A DNA stretch of 64,000 nucleotides, from NCBI GenBank assembly GCA_014529385.2, contig CM043965.1, positions 60,296,433 through 60,360,432 of the forward strand, written 5' to 3'. The stretch's first letter is position 1. The number at the start of each line of letters is the position of its first letter. The notes beneath the pieces were generated by a model. It saw only the letters and a program-made list of their open reading frames with translations. It was not told the DNA's origin and ran no database searches. Origin of the DNA: Adiantum capillus-veneris (taxonomy: Eukaryota > Streptophyta > Polypodiopsida > Polypodiales > Pteridaceae). Of this stretch, positions 54,176 to 64,000 are shown piece by piece. A program made the position numbers and the translations under genes.

Positions 54176-57100
54176 ATGAGTAGCGACGAGGATGTGGGAC
54201 CGTCCAACCGAAACACCTATCTCTCAACGAGGGTCTTATGTCCTTGTAATCAATGCAAGCATGCTGTGCGACGGACAAGACGTGTTTCTTTGCAGCACGT
54301 TCGCGAATTTGGCGAGTTCGATCCATCTATTATAGATCGAGTTGTTGCCAATTATAACTCGTCGGACTCTGACGCTGGCCAACAAGCAGCAATCTTGCAA
54401 CCCAATAGACGTGTTCGCAGGCGCTTTGGTCAAGCAGCATATGTGAGGCCACAAGATGTAGCCTCTGACAGCTCGGGGGATGATCATGCAGAGCACATTC
54501 CCAACGAGGCAATGTTTGAGCCCGAGATTGATGAAATGATCGAGACGATCATGGATTCAGAAAGGCTTATCTATGATGATATGAAAAGTGAAGCCGATAC
54601 GCCATTGTATAATGGAGCACGTATGTCTAGATTGAAAGCACTCCTGGTTCTTCTCAACATGCAGGCAAAGTTTGGATGGAGTGACACTAGCATCACAGCG
54701 CTTTTCAGGTGATCTATTACAATTAGTTTACTTTAATAAAACTCTAAATGTATAATGATCTGATAGATTTTTACACGACTGTATCATATTTTTATGTTGT
54801 GTAGATTGTTGAAAGAGCACATACTACCAGCTGACAATGTGATGCCAGATTCCCGAGATGAAGCAAGAAAGATTTTGCGAAACTTGGGGATGGATTACAA
54901 TTCTATCCACGCTTGTCCTAATGATTGCATTCTTTTCAGAGGGGAATACATAGACATGGAGAAGTGTCCGAAATGTGATTCCGAAAGATATCGAGTAGAT
55001 CTCCACGGGACAAAAATTCCACAAAAGGTTTTGCGACATTTCCCTCTGCTTCCTCGCATCAAGCATTTCTTCGAATGTAAGTCCATGGCCGCCCTAGCAT
55101 CATGGCATGAGGAGAATAAATCTTTGGATGGTGTGCTACGAATTCCTGCAGATTGCGTAGCGTGGAAACATATAGATGGAACATGGTCGGATTTTGCCAG
55201 GGAAGCTCGAAATTTGCGCTTAGGCCTGGCTATGGATGGCGTAAATCCATTTGGTCAAAGATCAACATCTTACAGTGTATGGCCCGTTGTCATCGTCAAC
55301 TACAACATTCCCCCATGGTTGACTACGAAGAAGGGGCACCTATGGCTAAGCTTGATTGTGCCAGGGCGATATAAAGTGGGGAATATGGATGTGTATCTTC
55401 GTCCACTATTGGAAGAGCTACAACAATTGTGGATTGGCATAGAGGTGGTGGATATGAGCCGACACAGAGGATGACGGAATGCTTTGATCAGAGGCATTCT
55501 AATGTGGACCATGCATGACTATCCCGGGCTAACAGAATGCTCAGGTGATCTATTGACACTCCTCACTCAGACACTGTAAATCTTGTTTTTTCCCATAGTT
55601 GATCTATTATCATGTGTATACATGCAGGGCTTCAAACAAGCGGATACAGAGCATGTGTCACATGTGGACCTAGACTGAATGCACGTAGGGCACCCTCACT
55701 GAAGAAGCAAATCTACGAAGGTCATCAAGCGTATCTTCCAGAGAATCATGTGTTACGCAACGGCTCTTTGGGAAGAGAGCCACCAAGGATGTCTGCACAA
55801 GCATGGTTAGAGCAGAAGGAGATGTGCGATGACGGATTGCCTCCAGGGATGAAGAGACTATCTCTATGGTACGAGTTACCATACTGGCCCCGACTCATGA
55901 TCAATCACTTGCTCGATCCAATGCACATATTCAAGAATGTGGGTAATCTACTATGGGACCATCTGACCGGCAAGAAAGATACTTTGGGAGCCAGAGTTGA
56001 CCTTAGAAATGTGGATCGTATGGAGCAATATTGGCCGCAAACAGCGTCTGATGGATCGATAAAACTCCCTAAAGCACCATGGATTTTCACAGGAGCCCAA
56101 GAACGCAAAGTAAAAGAGACCATTCGATCTTTGCGGACCCCCACTGGCGTAATGCACTCGCTCTGAACGTGTTTTACTAAAGAAGGAAAGCTTACCGGTT
56201 TGAAGTCACACGATTGGCATAAAATGTGTCAGGTACGTTCATAGTGGACTTTAATATCATTGCATAAAATGTGGGCTTTAATATCATTGCTGCACATACT
56301 TTACAGTTTATTTTACCGGTTGCCATTGAGGGATGTTTGTCTCTCGACATCCGTAACACAATCTACAAACTTGCAAAGCTGGTGCAATGGATCTCACAAA
56401 AGGAGATCAACGTAGACTCCATACCATTCGCCAAACTAAATGTTGCGGAGCTTGTGTGCATGTTTGAGAAACATTTTCCTACTACAATGCTAACCATTCA
56501 GGTGCATCTTCTTGTTCACATAGTTGATGAGGTGGAAATAGCTGGCACAGTTCATTCCAGATGGATGTTCTTCTTAGAACGTTTCATGAAAACGCTTAAG
56601 GGATATGTGCGTCAAAAGGCACGTCCGGAGGGTAGCATGGCAGAAGGTTGGTTGGTATCAGAGTCCCTAGTGTACATTGGAGAATGGCTAGACGGATTTG
56701 ATAAATCCCGGGACACGCTATGGCGAACCATAGATGATGAGCGCATATCTGGGATTGTCATGTGCAATCTCGGTGTTGAGAAGAAGATGACGGAAGGTCT
56801 AGAGGCTAAAATCAACCGATTTTGCATGCTTCACAATCCAGTGATGCAAAAGTGGATTTCACAATATGAGGATGCAAAGCAAGAGCAACAAAGGGCACGA
56901 ATCGAGTGGAGACGGAGAAGACGACCACCGATGCACTATCCAGCGGTTCTGGAGAGCCTACCAACCTTCATGAGCTTAAGATGTTTGCACAACCAATTGA
57001 AAAGCGCACAACAATGCGGTGACGAAGTGACTGAAGAAGAGTGGGAGTACTCTCGGGGTTGCGTGACCAAGGTAAGTTTGCAATGTACGACTAGCAAGTG

Positions 57101-57900
57101 ACTTTATTTATAAACGTTTGAACGGCCACTCATAATCTTTGTTCGTTGTAGTATAAGTCATACACAGCAGCATGGTGTAAAGGTCGACATTTTAGGGTGG
57201 AACGAATCGACAAAAAGCGTTTTACTCAAGATTGTGGAATCATGGCAAAATTTGAACAGTCTAGTCGACGACGTTCCTCTGATGCAGATCCTGTGGTGGC
57301 GGAACTCACTTACTTCGGCACGCTGCAAGAGATTTTGAGGATCGATTACAGAGGATTTTTTGTCGACTTGTTCGACGTGCAATGGTTCAAGATAATCATG
57401 GAGGGTCGCAACGCTACTGTGCGTAGAGGAGAGTCTGGTTTTCTTGAGGTGGATTCTACTAAGAAATGGACTGACCTAAGAGACACTTTCGTACTACCCG
57501 AGCATTGTGAACAAGTATGTAAATAGTTAACATCCCCCTTTTACAAGTTATGTGCTTGAAAGCTCTCATGTAAGTTATGTGGCTCTGGCAGGTAATATTT
57601 CATCCTACAAAGTCTACATCAAACTAGTGGTACGTCATAGAGGTAGCCCCTCGTAGTGCAAGGACGTATGAAGGCTACCATGTGCCAATCACAACGGCAT
57701 CAATGGAGGAGATCAGAGAAGATGCTCAATCAAAAGCCGCTGCGGTGGTGCCAGACGAGCATCAAGATGCTACTACTCTATATGGGGTGCATGCAGAGGA
57801 GCTACAAAATGAAACAGAGGATATGTGTTTAAACGGAGAGCTCTATATAGATATAGGAAGTTATGCTGAGTTATGCGAGGATGAGAGAGAGATCTCTTAA
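54176..57900 (+). pseudogene. CACTA tnp2/TNPD-type transposase, six exons, three in-frame stops
   Basis: Exons read 54176-54708, 54805-55544, 55628-56232, 56307-57071, 57152-57514 and 57592-57900. All introns are short (74-96 bp) with GT...AG ends. Exon 1 has the transposase-associated CPCNQC block. Exon 2 has the tnp2 core (CPNDCILFRGEYIDMEKCPK, GLAMDGVNPFGQRSTSYSVW). Exon 3 has GYRACVTCGP and FKNVGNLLWDHLTGKKDT. Exon 4 has DUF4218 (PVAIEGCLSLDIR, HLLVHIVDEVEIAGTVHSRW). Exons 5-6 have DUF4216 (YFGTLQEILRIDYRG). Stops: TGA 55472-55474, TGA 56164-56166, TAG 57625-57627. It cuts and joins CACTA ends when intact. The ATG at 54176 is the first in the open frame, and an upstream exon is possible. 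Confidence 0.85.
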
Positions 57901-58219
57901 AGCCACAAATATTGTATTTGAACAATTTTGCTCCGTGTTGTAAAAGCTCTGGCTCTCTAAGTACCTTCCATGGTGTATAACGCTCTTTTCTACTCGCGCT
58001 CACATCTTTTGATTGAAAATTCTGAGTTTTCGACTTGCCTCTTCTATCACTCAATTCATTGTGTCATTGTATTTATATGCGTCATTACGTCATTGTATTT
58101 AATGGTCTTTGCGTCATTGTATTTATATGCGTCATTACGTCATTGTATTTAATGGTCTTTGCGTCATTGTCTCTATTCATTCAATATTAAGTTTAAATAT
58201 TCGTGTGTTTAATGCAGGT

Positions 58220-59326
58220 ATGGATGATGGGGAGTTTCTTTCTTCTTTGTCACCGCAGCATAGACAGTGGTACGTGGAGCATCATCGCTCTGGCGCATCA
58301 TCGCGCGTTCCTACTCCATCCGCATCTCCCTCTCTCTCGGAGCATTCGGCGCACTCCGAAGCTTCGGCGTCGACGAGACGAGCTTCACACTCGTCTAGAC
58401 ACCGGCGCTCTAGTGGTGGCGGTGGCGGTTGTTGTGGGGATTCCGCCACCGATGCCTCCACACCGCCTCGTGTTCGACGAGGCTCTTTACCCTCCCCTTC
58501 TTTGCCCGCCCCCACACCAGCCACAGCATCGCCATATACGCCAGGTTTTGCATGGCTGAGTGTTCCTAGAAGCTACACACCTCTACCTACTCCGCGAGAA
58601 GCCACCCCACTCGACACTCCTCGCTTCGGGGCCCAGACGCCGGTGGAGACACCTAACGTCCGTACCCCCATCGACACGCCGCTAGAGACCCCTGCCGGGA
58701 CACCCAGGTTCACGCGTCACCGGCCAGAGGGCTTGTCTTACTCCATCGACTTCAGCGGCGGCATCATCATGGATGATGACGGCAAGAAGGTGATCTCGCG
58801 CATGCGTGGTCTTTGCTCTCAGCTGTTTAGACACTACATACTAAACAAATGGAGTGAAGTACCAAGTGATTTAAAAAACAGAGTCATCAGCACACTTCAT
58901 GATGAGTTTCCCGTTCCAACACGGGATCAGCGCTTCAATGAAGACCTGATGAAGATTCAAATGCGCGAATACTACAAACACAAGCGTTTCGAAGTGCAAA
59001 AAGCAATCAAGAATGGGTGGAACAGGCCAGATTGGCTGGCCAAAGAAGATTGGAAGAATGCGAAGAAAGCAGCGCGCGAGAATCCCAACAAGTGGAAGCA
59101 ACAAAAGGATGCAGCCAGAGCGCGAGTAGAGGCAGGGAGCTCGCACCACTTGGGGAGCGGTGGATGGGCATCATTTGAGGCCGATTTTGTAAGTGTTTTC
59201 ACATTGCTCTTTATGTTCGATAGTTTAGGGTTTATGAGTTTTTTAATTCTAACATAATGAAATCTTTGTATGTTTTGACAGTGGTCGATGATAGGACGTC
59301 ATCCCACACCGTACGAGCGCCTATGA
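58220..59326 (+). CDS. CACTA second gene, Transposase_24-type (TNPA-like) protein
   Basis: ATG at 58220 (MDDGEFLSSLSPQHRQWYVE), one intron 59189-59281 (GTAAGT...ACAG) and stop TGA 59324-59326, giving about 337 residues with no internal stop. The first 170 residues are Ser/Pro/Thr-rich with a run of TP dipeptides (TPLPTPREATPLDTP, TPVETP, TPIDTPLETPAGTPRF). The C-terminal part (FRHYILNKWSEVPSDLKNRV, EYYKHKRFEVQKAIKNGWNR, SSHHLGSGGWASFEADF) fits the plant Ptta/En-Spm Transposase_24 domain. It lies just downstream of tnp2 and upstream of the 3' subterminal array it may bind. It could still be functional. Confidence 0.75.
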
Positions 59327-59479
59327 TGTGTACAATTGTCAATTTTGCAAACAATGCGTCTTGTGGGTGACTATTTTGATACTATTATCTACCCTTGCAC
59401 TTTTTTTAAAAAGTGAATCAAGTACAATATGGTTGATGGGTGGCAGGGCATTCAATGCCCTGCCACCAAAACAAAATTC

Positions 59480-59715
59480 TCTCGGGTGTCGCTATAACCG
59501 TCGCTATTTATGGCTCTGTAGCGTCGCTATAGTATGCAGTGTAAACGTCGCTATAACCGTCGCTATGAGCGTCTCTATATAGCGACGCCCATAGCGACGG
59601 TCATAGCGACGGTTATGGCGACGCTCTCGTAGCGACGCTATTAGCGACGGTTTTAGCGACGCCGGGGGTTATAAAAACCCAATGTATTTCCGTCGCTAAC
59701 AGCGTCACAAGAGCA
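59480..59715. repeat. 3' subterminal CGTCGCT repeat array of CACTA G
   Basis: About a dozen copies of CGTCGCTAT or its complement. The first five run in one orientation (59480-59565), the later ones in the other (59575-59665), so the two halves can pair. Probable binding sites for the element's TNPA-type protein. Confidence 0.85.
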
Positions 59716-59735
59716 CACAACCTCTTGTAGTGCCA

Positions 59736-60625
59736 CTCGTACATCAACACTTTGAGCATTTTTGAAATCCTCAATGGCCTTGTACATTTCTATTGAGCAT
59801 ACTTTCACAACCTCACTTCCCATACACAAATTACAATCCATTAAAGACTCCAAATCTTGCATATTATCCACAAAAGAACACTCATCAAACACACCTGCCA
59901 TGCATTCTTCATCTTCTAGCAAACCATTCATTTTCAAATGTCTTTGTACACTATTTACATGTTGTCGTTCACCCCGCTTTAAGTCCTCACACTATTTACA
60001 TGTTGTCATTCACCCCGCTTTAAGTCCTCACACTCTCTAAAAGCAATAGATCCATAGTCTGATAATCCTACAAAACCTGTAGAAAATGTAACCTTTGCAT
60101 ATACATCATGCGAGAACCTTTCTCTTCTTGTACCACTGCAATCCCGCTCTACAATGGTACATGGCCAAAACCCCTCATATCCCTGTAGCCCTTGAATTCT
60201 TTGTTCGTCTTTGGCAAGGGTTGCTCTATAAGACTTTCACGGTTCCTTTCATGGTCCACACAAACAGTAAGGAACTGTACTGCACGCTTCCCATCCCTAC
60301 TCCTTATTCTTGCATAAGCTAACCCATCATCCATCACCTTGGTTTCCATGCGAGTAGCAGTGATGTATGGTTGCCCAAGGATAAGAGGGTATGTAGACAT
60401 CTCCTGCACAAAGAACTTCTAGTCATCTTTTACATCCCCAATAGTCACCTTTACATTTGGACAAGCTTCATATAGCTCCCCTGATGAGTTGTTTGCTGCA
60501 CGAATCATCCATCCATGATTTATATCAATTGGCCATTTTCCTTTTTGATAAAGACTCTTTGATATGAGATTAATTTCCGACCCATGATCTATCAACACAA
60601 TGTATGGCTCTTCCAAGTCTCCCAC
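59736..60625 (-). pseudogene. Gypsy E protease region and linker
   Basis: Right to left: EEPYIVLIDHGSEINLISKS (60618-60555), with the retropepsin-type LIDHGSE site, followed by GKWPIDINHGWMIRAANNSS. A TAG near 60418 interrupts it before EMSTYPLILGQPYITATRME, the protease C-terminus. The linker follows with a 41-bp duplication (59950-60031), then CMAGVFDECSFVDNMQDLES up to the CACTA insertion. The part further upstream is lost at 60626, where the LTR of gypsy F begins. Confidence 0.8.
59950..60031. repeat. Tandem duplication, 2 x 41 bp
   Basis: ACTATTTACATGTTGTC(G/A)TT... at 59950-59990 and 59991-60031; one difference. It shifts the frame of gypsy E. Confidence 0.95.
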
Positions 60626-60835
60626 TGACGGGACCAAAGCGAACCCCGAACCCCGACGGCCTCTAAAACACCGGGGACCGAATGGCGCGCCTCGAGCCTA
60701 TCATGGTAAAGCAAACAGGGGGCACCACCTAGCTTCAACGGCTAGGACGCAAACAACACACCACCATAACAAAGTTTTCATCCAAGAGAGATGGATGCTT
60801 GGGAGTAATGATGAAAAGGAAAGGGAATGAGATCA

Positions 60836-60869
<34 letters not shown>

Positions 60870-62186
60870 TGAGGGAGGGGGTATAGCGGCTTAGTACTTA
60901 GGCATCACAAAAGGATGGCGAATCCGCACACCCTTCACATATACACAAGCTCACTCCAAAACACAAGACTAGGTGGCGATTCCGCACACCTCACATGGGC
61001 AAAACATTGCACGAAAACATACTCACAAAACCTCAAGATTTATTTAGAGAATTAGGCGATGAAATGGGGAGCATAGGGTAGGGGAATGAGAAGGGAGAGA
61101 GTGGTAGAGCACATGGCTGATAGGTGGGAGTTGATGGCGAAGACTCGCACGAGGATTATGGCCATCATCCTTCATTTAGTTGCCCTTCATCTTCCATAGC
61201 CAAGGGTGTAGAGGTCATGCTCAAGACAAGCATGGTGATTGCGGTGATGGTGATGGTGTGGGTGTGTGTGTGTGCACTAGGCACACACAGTGCATAGTGT
61301 GTTCTTTGGTGATGTTGTGTTTTTTTGTGTGATGGTGACCCCTCTTTATATAGGGGAGGAGGGGGGAGAAAATCTAGAATTTAGAAATGAAGAAATCATT
61401 ATCTACATAGGCCATGTGACTGTGGGCCCCACTTGTCTGGCTGTGTGTATATGTGCCAGAACAGCAGTCTCATGAGAGAGAGACTAAGAGAGAGAGATGG
61501 GTTGATGAAAAAAAGTGAGAGGTGACATGGAGAATAAAGTAATTACAAGAGGGGAGAGAGGGGAGTGTGTTCAGAGGTAAATCTGTGTGCAGATGTGTGT
61601 GAACACAAGAAAAATCAGGTAACCACCGGGTGGGGATGGGTCTGTGGGCACCTTTTTCAGTGAAACTGAGTGTGTGTGTGAGTGTGGGGGAGGTTATTTA
61701 GCTACAAGACAAGAGACATGGCGCCCTTTAGAGAGAGAGGGGGGTATTTGGGTCATGGGATATGATAGGAGAGAGAAAGAGGGGGTGGGGTATACTATTT
61801 TGGAAGATAGGGTAAGTTGCATGTGAGTTGGTGCATTATTGGTGAGTTATAATGAATTATTGGTGAGAGGTGGGGTAGCTTGAGGGGAGAGAGAAAGGAG
61901 AAAGGACAAAGGGAAGAGAGAGGGGGTTGACCTTTTGAGTGGAGGAGAGGAAAAGGGACACCCAACGGGGCAACAGTGAAGAAAAAGGAGGCAAGGTGGG
62001 GATGGGCTACCCCGCAAGCATGAGGTGGCTTATTTTACCTTTCTTATATATTTACATAATCATACTTTATTTTTTTCTTACTTTTTTCCAATGCCTTTTA
62101 TCACTCCCTCCATAAGAGGGGGTTTTCATGGGGTGGGGATGAGAGAAGAGGGGTATGGGAGCTTGGCTTGTGAAAAGCCCCCATCA
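60626..62186 (-). repeat. Gypsy F 3' LTR (1561 bp)
   Basis: On the minus strand it starts TGATGGGGGCTTTTC and ends CGGTCC...CCGTCA. It contains a GA tract (60839-60867), much GA-rich text, and a TATA box. A nearly repeated phrase GGCGA(A/T)TCCGCACACC occurs at about 60915 and 60973. The other LTR lies outside the window, so identity cannot be measured. Confidence 0.75.
61344..61352 (-). promoter_or_regulatory. TATA box of gypsy F LTR promoter
   Basis: TATATAAAG on the minus strand, about 840 bp into the LTR, within CCTCCCCTATATAAAGAGG; the usual context of a Pol II TATA box. Confidence 0.6.
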
Positions 62187-62189
62187 TTA

Positions 62190-62202
62190 GCCCTCCCCTT
62201 TT
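62190..62202 (-). promoter_or_regulatory. Gypsy F polypurine tract
   Basis: Minus strand AAAAGGGGAGGGC, three bases before the LTR start. Confidence 0.8.
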
Positions 62203-62214
62203 GGCTAGAGGCAT

Positions 62215-63662
62215 TCATGTCTCTAGCTCATGTGTTTGATCATTATCGTCAGAGGTGGCCGCTGATGGTGTGTCCTCATCTGGAATGTCAATTGGTGGAG
62301 CCTGGTCAAATCGAAGAAAATAAGGTTTAAGTCGCCAACCATTTACCCTGGTTTTATGAAGTTTTCCATCAGCCTCCATAAGCTGGTAGCTTCCATTGGC
62401 ATACTTTTTCCTGACGATGAAAGGACCTTCTTTTCCGGAGATGCTCGTTAAAGCTAAGCCGTCTATGCTCTGCTTGTGCTGCATAATAATTTATTGCTTC
62501 TTCTTTGTCCAGCTGCAGTCTTTCCAAGTTGATGATGTGATCTCTCAAATGCATGTTGGGCTGTTGAAGCTGGCTTGCCATTACTCTAAGACTTTGTAGT
62601 TGCACTTCAATGGGCAAGATTGCTTCCTTACCAAATACTAGATGATACGGTGTGAATTCCAAGGATGTACGAAATGAAGTTCTGTAGGCCCATAAAGCTG
62701 GTAGTAGATACTTATCCCAGTCTCCAGGATGATTGTTTACCTGCTTGGTAATAATTTTAGAAACCATTCCATTTACCTTTTCAACTAGGCCATTACATTG
62801 AGGGTAATATGGTGAAAAGTGCCTCCTTGTAATGCCAAGTTTCTGCATTAATTCTCCTACCAAGTCTGCTCTGAAACCTGGCCCTCTATCAGAGATGATC
62901 TCTAAAGGTGTGCCAAACCTACAGCATATGTGCTCGTAGATAAATTTAGCTACCTCTACCGCTGTGATTCTAGTGGTGGCTGTAGCCTCTGCCCATCTAA
63001 TCATGTAGTCGACCCCCATGATAATGTAGAATTTTCCTGAGTTGGCCCTAGGTAATGGCCCAATGGCATCGATACCCCATTTTTCAAATGGGCCATATGA
63101 GAGAATAGGTGTCTGTGGTTCAGGCATAAGTGACCTAGTGCCGGCCTTTTGACACAACTTACATGTTTTGCACCAGTGGTGTACATCACGGTTGAGGCTA
63201 GGCCATCTGAAGCCTGCCTGCAAGATTTTCCTACTTGTTATGTCTAGGGCAAAGTGACCACCACAAACCCCGTCGTGACAGCTAGCAATTACTCCTGTGA
63301 TTTCCTGAGAGAGAGGGACCTTCCTGAGTATTTGGTCCTTACCCTTACAGTACAAACCATCATTGATGAGTCGATACCTTGTGGCCTTCCGCGTCAGCCA
63401 TTGCTTCTGTCCCTTTGTTAAATCTGATGGGCATTCCCCTGTTTCCAAAAAATGCATGATGTCAGGCAAGGCATCACTTCCTTGAAATAGAGGGAGCTTT
63501 AGTTTTATTGCTCCAACCACCACTTCCTGTAGTCTTTCACTTGCTAGGGCATCTGCTTCTTGGTTTTGAGCCCTTGGGATATGGTGTATTTGAACTTCTT
63601 CAAACTTACCCAACAAGGTTTTTACACCACTTAAGTGAATCCTTAAACTAGGATTCTTGCAT
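62215..63662 (-). pseudogene. Gypsy F RNase H end and integrase
   Basis: Right to left: VQIHHIPRAQNQEADALASE is the end of the second RNase H domain. Next come the integrase zinc part (GVCGGHFALDITSRKILQAG, KTCKLCQKAG) and core with WGIDAIGPLP, IISDRGPGFRADLV and NGLVEKVNG (D, D, E all visible). PYHLVFGKEAILPIEV follows. A frame change near 62450 separates the C-terminal GPFIVRKKYANGSYQL from the main frame. The enzyme inserts the element cDNA. The single visible shift would inactivate the tail. Confidence 0.85.
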
Positions 63663-64000
63663 GTCTATGCTCCATTTACTTGCCTTACCAGAAGTAGAGC
63701 ATCCCCAAATACATTAAGGCGTTGTACACCTTGCGAGACGCACCATTGTAGACCCTTGGTTAGTGCTGCATACTCAGCTTCATTGTTAGAATGTGAATCT
63801 AACAATTGGCCCAACGAAAATACCTTTGTCCCTTTGTCATCAAAGACCACTATGCCTGCAGCTGCTTTGTCGGACGCTCGCTTGTAGGCTCCATCAAAGT
63901 AGAGAGAGTATGCTCCTTCTACCATCGGTGGTACTGGAGGTAATCGGACTTCTCCTTCCTTAGATTGCTTCTCCTTCCTTTCAAAGACTTGGTAGGTCAT
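63663..64000 (-). pseudogene. Gypsy F second RNase H-like domain, incomplete
   Basis: Reads AYSLYFDGAYKRASDKAAAG, then SNNEAEYAALTKGLQWCVSQ and VFGDALLLVRQV. These are the Asp, Glu and Asp blocks of an RNase H, in the order typical of the additional archaeal-type domain of Tat elements. A TAG at 63665-63667 separates it from the following HIPRAQNQEADALA block. The reverse transcriptase is beyond the window end. Confidence 0.8.

Larger units (their letters stand above)
52090..59732 (+). mobile_element. CACTA (En/Spm-type) element G, complete, 7643 bp
   Basis: Ends are CACTACAAGAGG (52090-52101) and CCTCTTGTAGTG (59721-59732), a perfect 12-bp inverted repeat. The duplication is CCA at 52087-52089 and 59733-59735. 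Removing it and one CCA leaves the pol of gypsy E in a continuous frame across the site. It contains subterminal CGTCGCT arrays, a six-exon tnp2-type gene, a second gene of Transposase_24 type and an HMA-domain fragment. Confidence 0.95.
42457..60625 (-). mobile_element. Ty3/gypsy element E (minus), cut by copia D, CACTA G and gypsy F
   Basis: Reads right to left. The 3' LTR is 42457-43307 joined to 48700-48892, about 1.04 kb, with TGTC...GACA ends. The polypurine tract is next to it (48893-48904, complement of TCCACCCCCTCT). Pol follows at 48951-52089 and, beyond the CACTA element, at 59733-60625. The right part (rest of gag, 5' LTR) is displaced by gypsy F at 60626 and lies outside the window. 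Presumed target bases CACGG (42452-42456) cannot be compared with the other end. Inactive: stop, frame shifts and three insertions. Confidence 0.85.
60626..64000 (-). mobile_element. Ty3/gypsy element F (minus, Tat/Athila-like), incomplete at window end
   Basis: The 3' LTR is 60626-62186 (1561 bp, TGAC...ATCA in plus orientation), followed by polypurine tract and pol to the window edge. It is inserted in gypsy E at 60625/60626, target bases CCCAC (60621-60625). Its 5' end is beyond 64000. A separate RNase H domain and the integrase order suggest the Tat/Athila-type branch with an additional (archaeal-type) RNase H. Confidence 0.85.

Noticed and set aside
1-64000. CRISPR array, operon or bacterial system
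   Set aside because: Repeats are microsatellites, tandem duplications and LTRs; introns, PPR, CACTA and plant-type retroelements show a plant nuclear genome.

Overview
This window looks like repeat-dominated nuclear DNA from a land plant with a large genome. No protein-coding host gene in it is convincingly intact. Plant origin is supported by Ty1/copia and Ty3/gypsy elements primed by initiator-Met tRNA, a CACTA element with tnp2-type and Transposase_24-type genes, L1-type LINEs, a PPR pseudogene and a captured heavy-metal-associated (HMA) domain fragment. The wording of the PPR repeats (DVVSW, GQGQEAL, KACGTTQ) resembles fern proteins as I remember them, so a fern is my best guess, at moderate-to-low confidence.

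Layout. 0-11.4 kb: old debris, comprising a LINE ORF1 pseudogene (-), AT-rich tandem duplications at 3.8-4.9 kb, a noncoding repeat family carrying GA/CT tracts, a PPR pseudogene (-, 7.6-8.6 kb) and a possible Myb/SANT-like remnant (-, 9.7-10.2 kb). 11.2-35 kb: an L1-type ORF2 (+) split by a five-level nest. Gypsy C (11387-29325) sits in the LINE, copia A (17149-29292) in the 3' LTR of gypsy C, copia B (-, 18496-25556) in the gag of copia A, and a 1343-bp TTAA-flanked inverted-repeat element (22604-23946) in the gag of copia B. A separate 2.35-kb non-autonomous LTR element (29651-32003) interrupts the same LINE further right. LTR identities estimated by eye (about 89%, 90% and 98%) fit the nesting order.

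35-42.4 kb: microsatellite-rich, gene-free DNA with a 2 x 676-bp tandem duplication, long GA, GT and CT tracts, a (GT)n(GC)n alternating tract and a family of short repeats near 41-42 kb. 42.5-60.6 kb: gypsy E (-), cut by copia D (43308-48694, nearly intact, in its 3' LTR), by CACTA element G (52090-59732, in its pol) and truncated on the right by gypsy F (60626 to the window edge, -, an element carrying a second RNase H-like domain).

The CACTA element has perfect 12-bp termini, a CCA target duplication and an array of CGTCGCT-type subterminal repeats. It encodes a multi-exon tnp2-type transposase broken by three in-frame stops and an open Transposase_24-type second gene, and it carries an HMA-domain fragment that looks captured from a host gene. 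Borders, target duplications, primer sites and catalytic motifs were read directly from the sequence. Family names rest on recognised motifs, without database searches.
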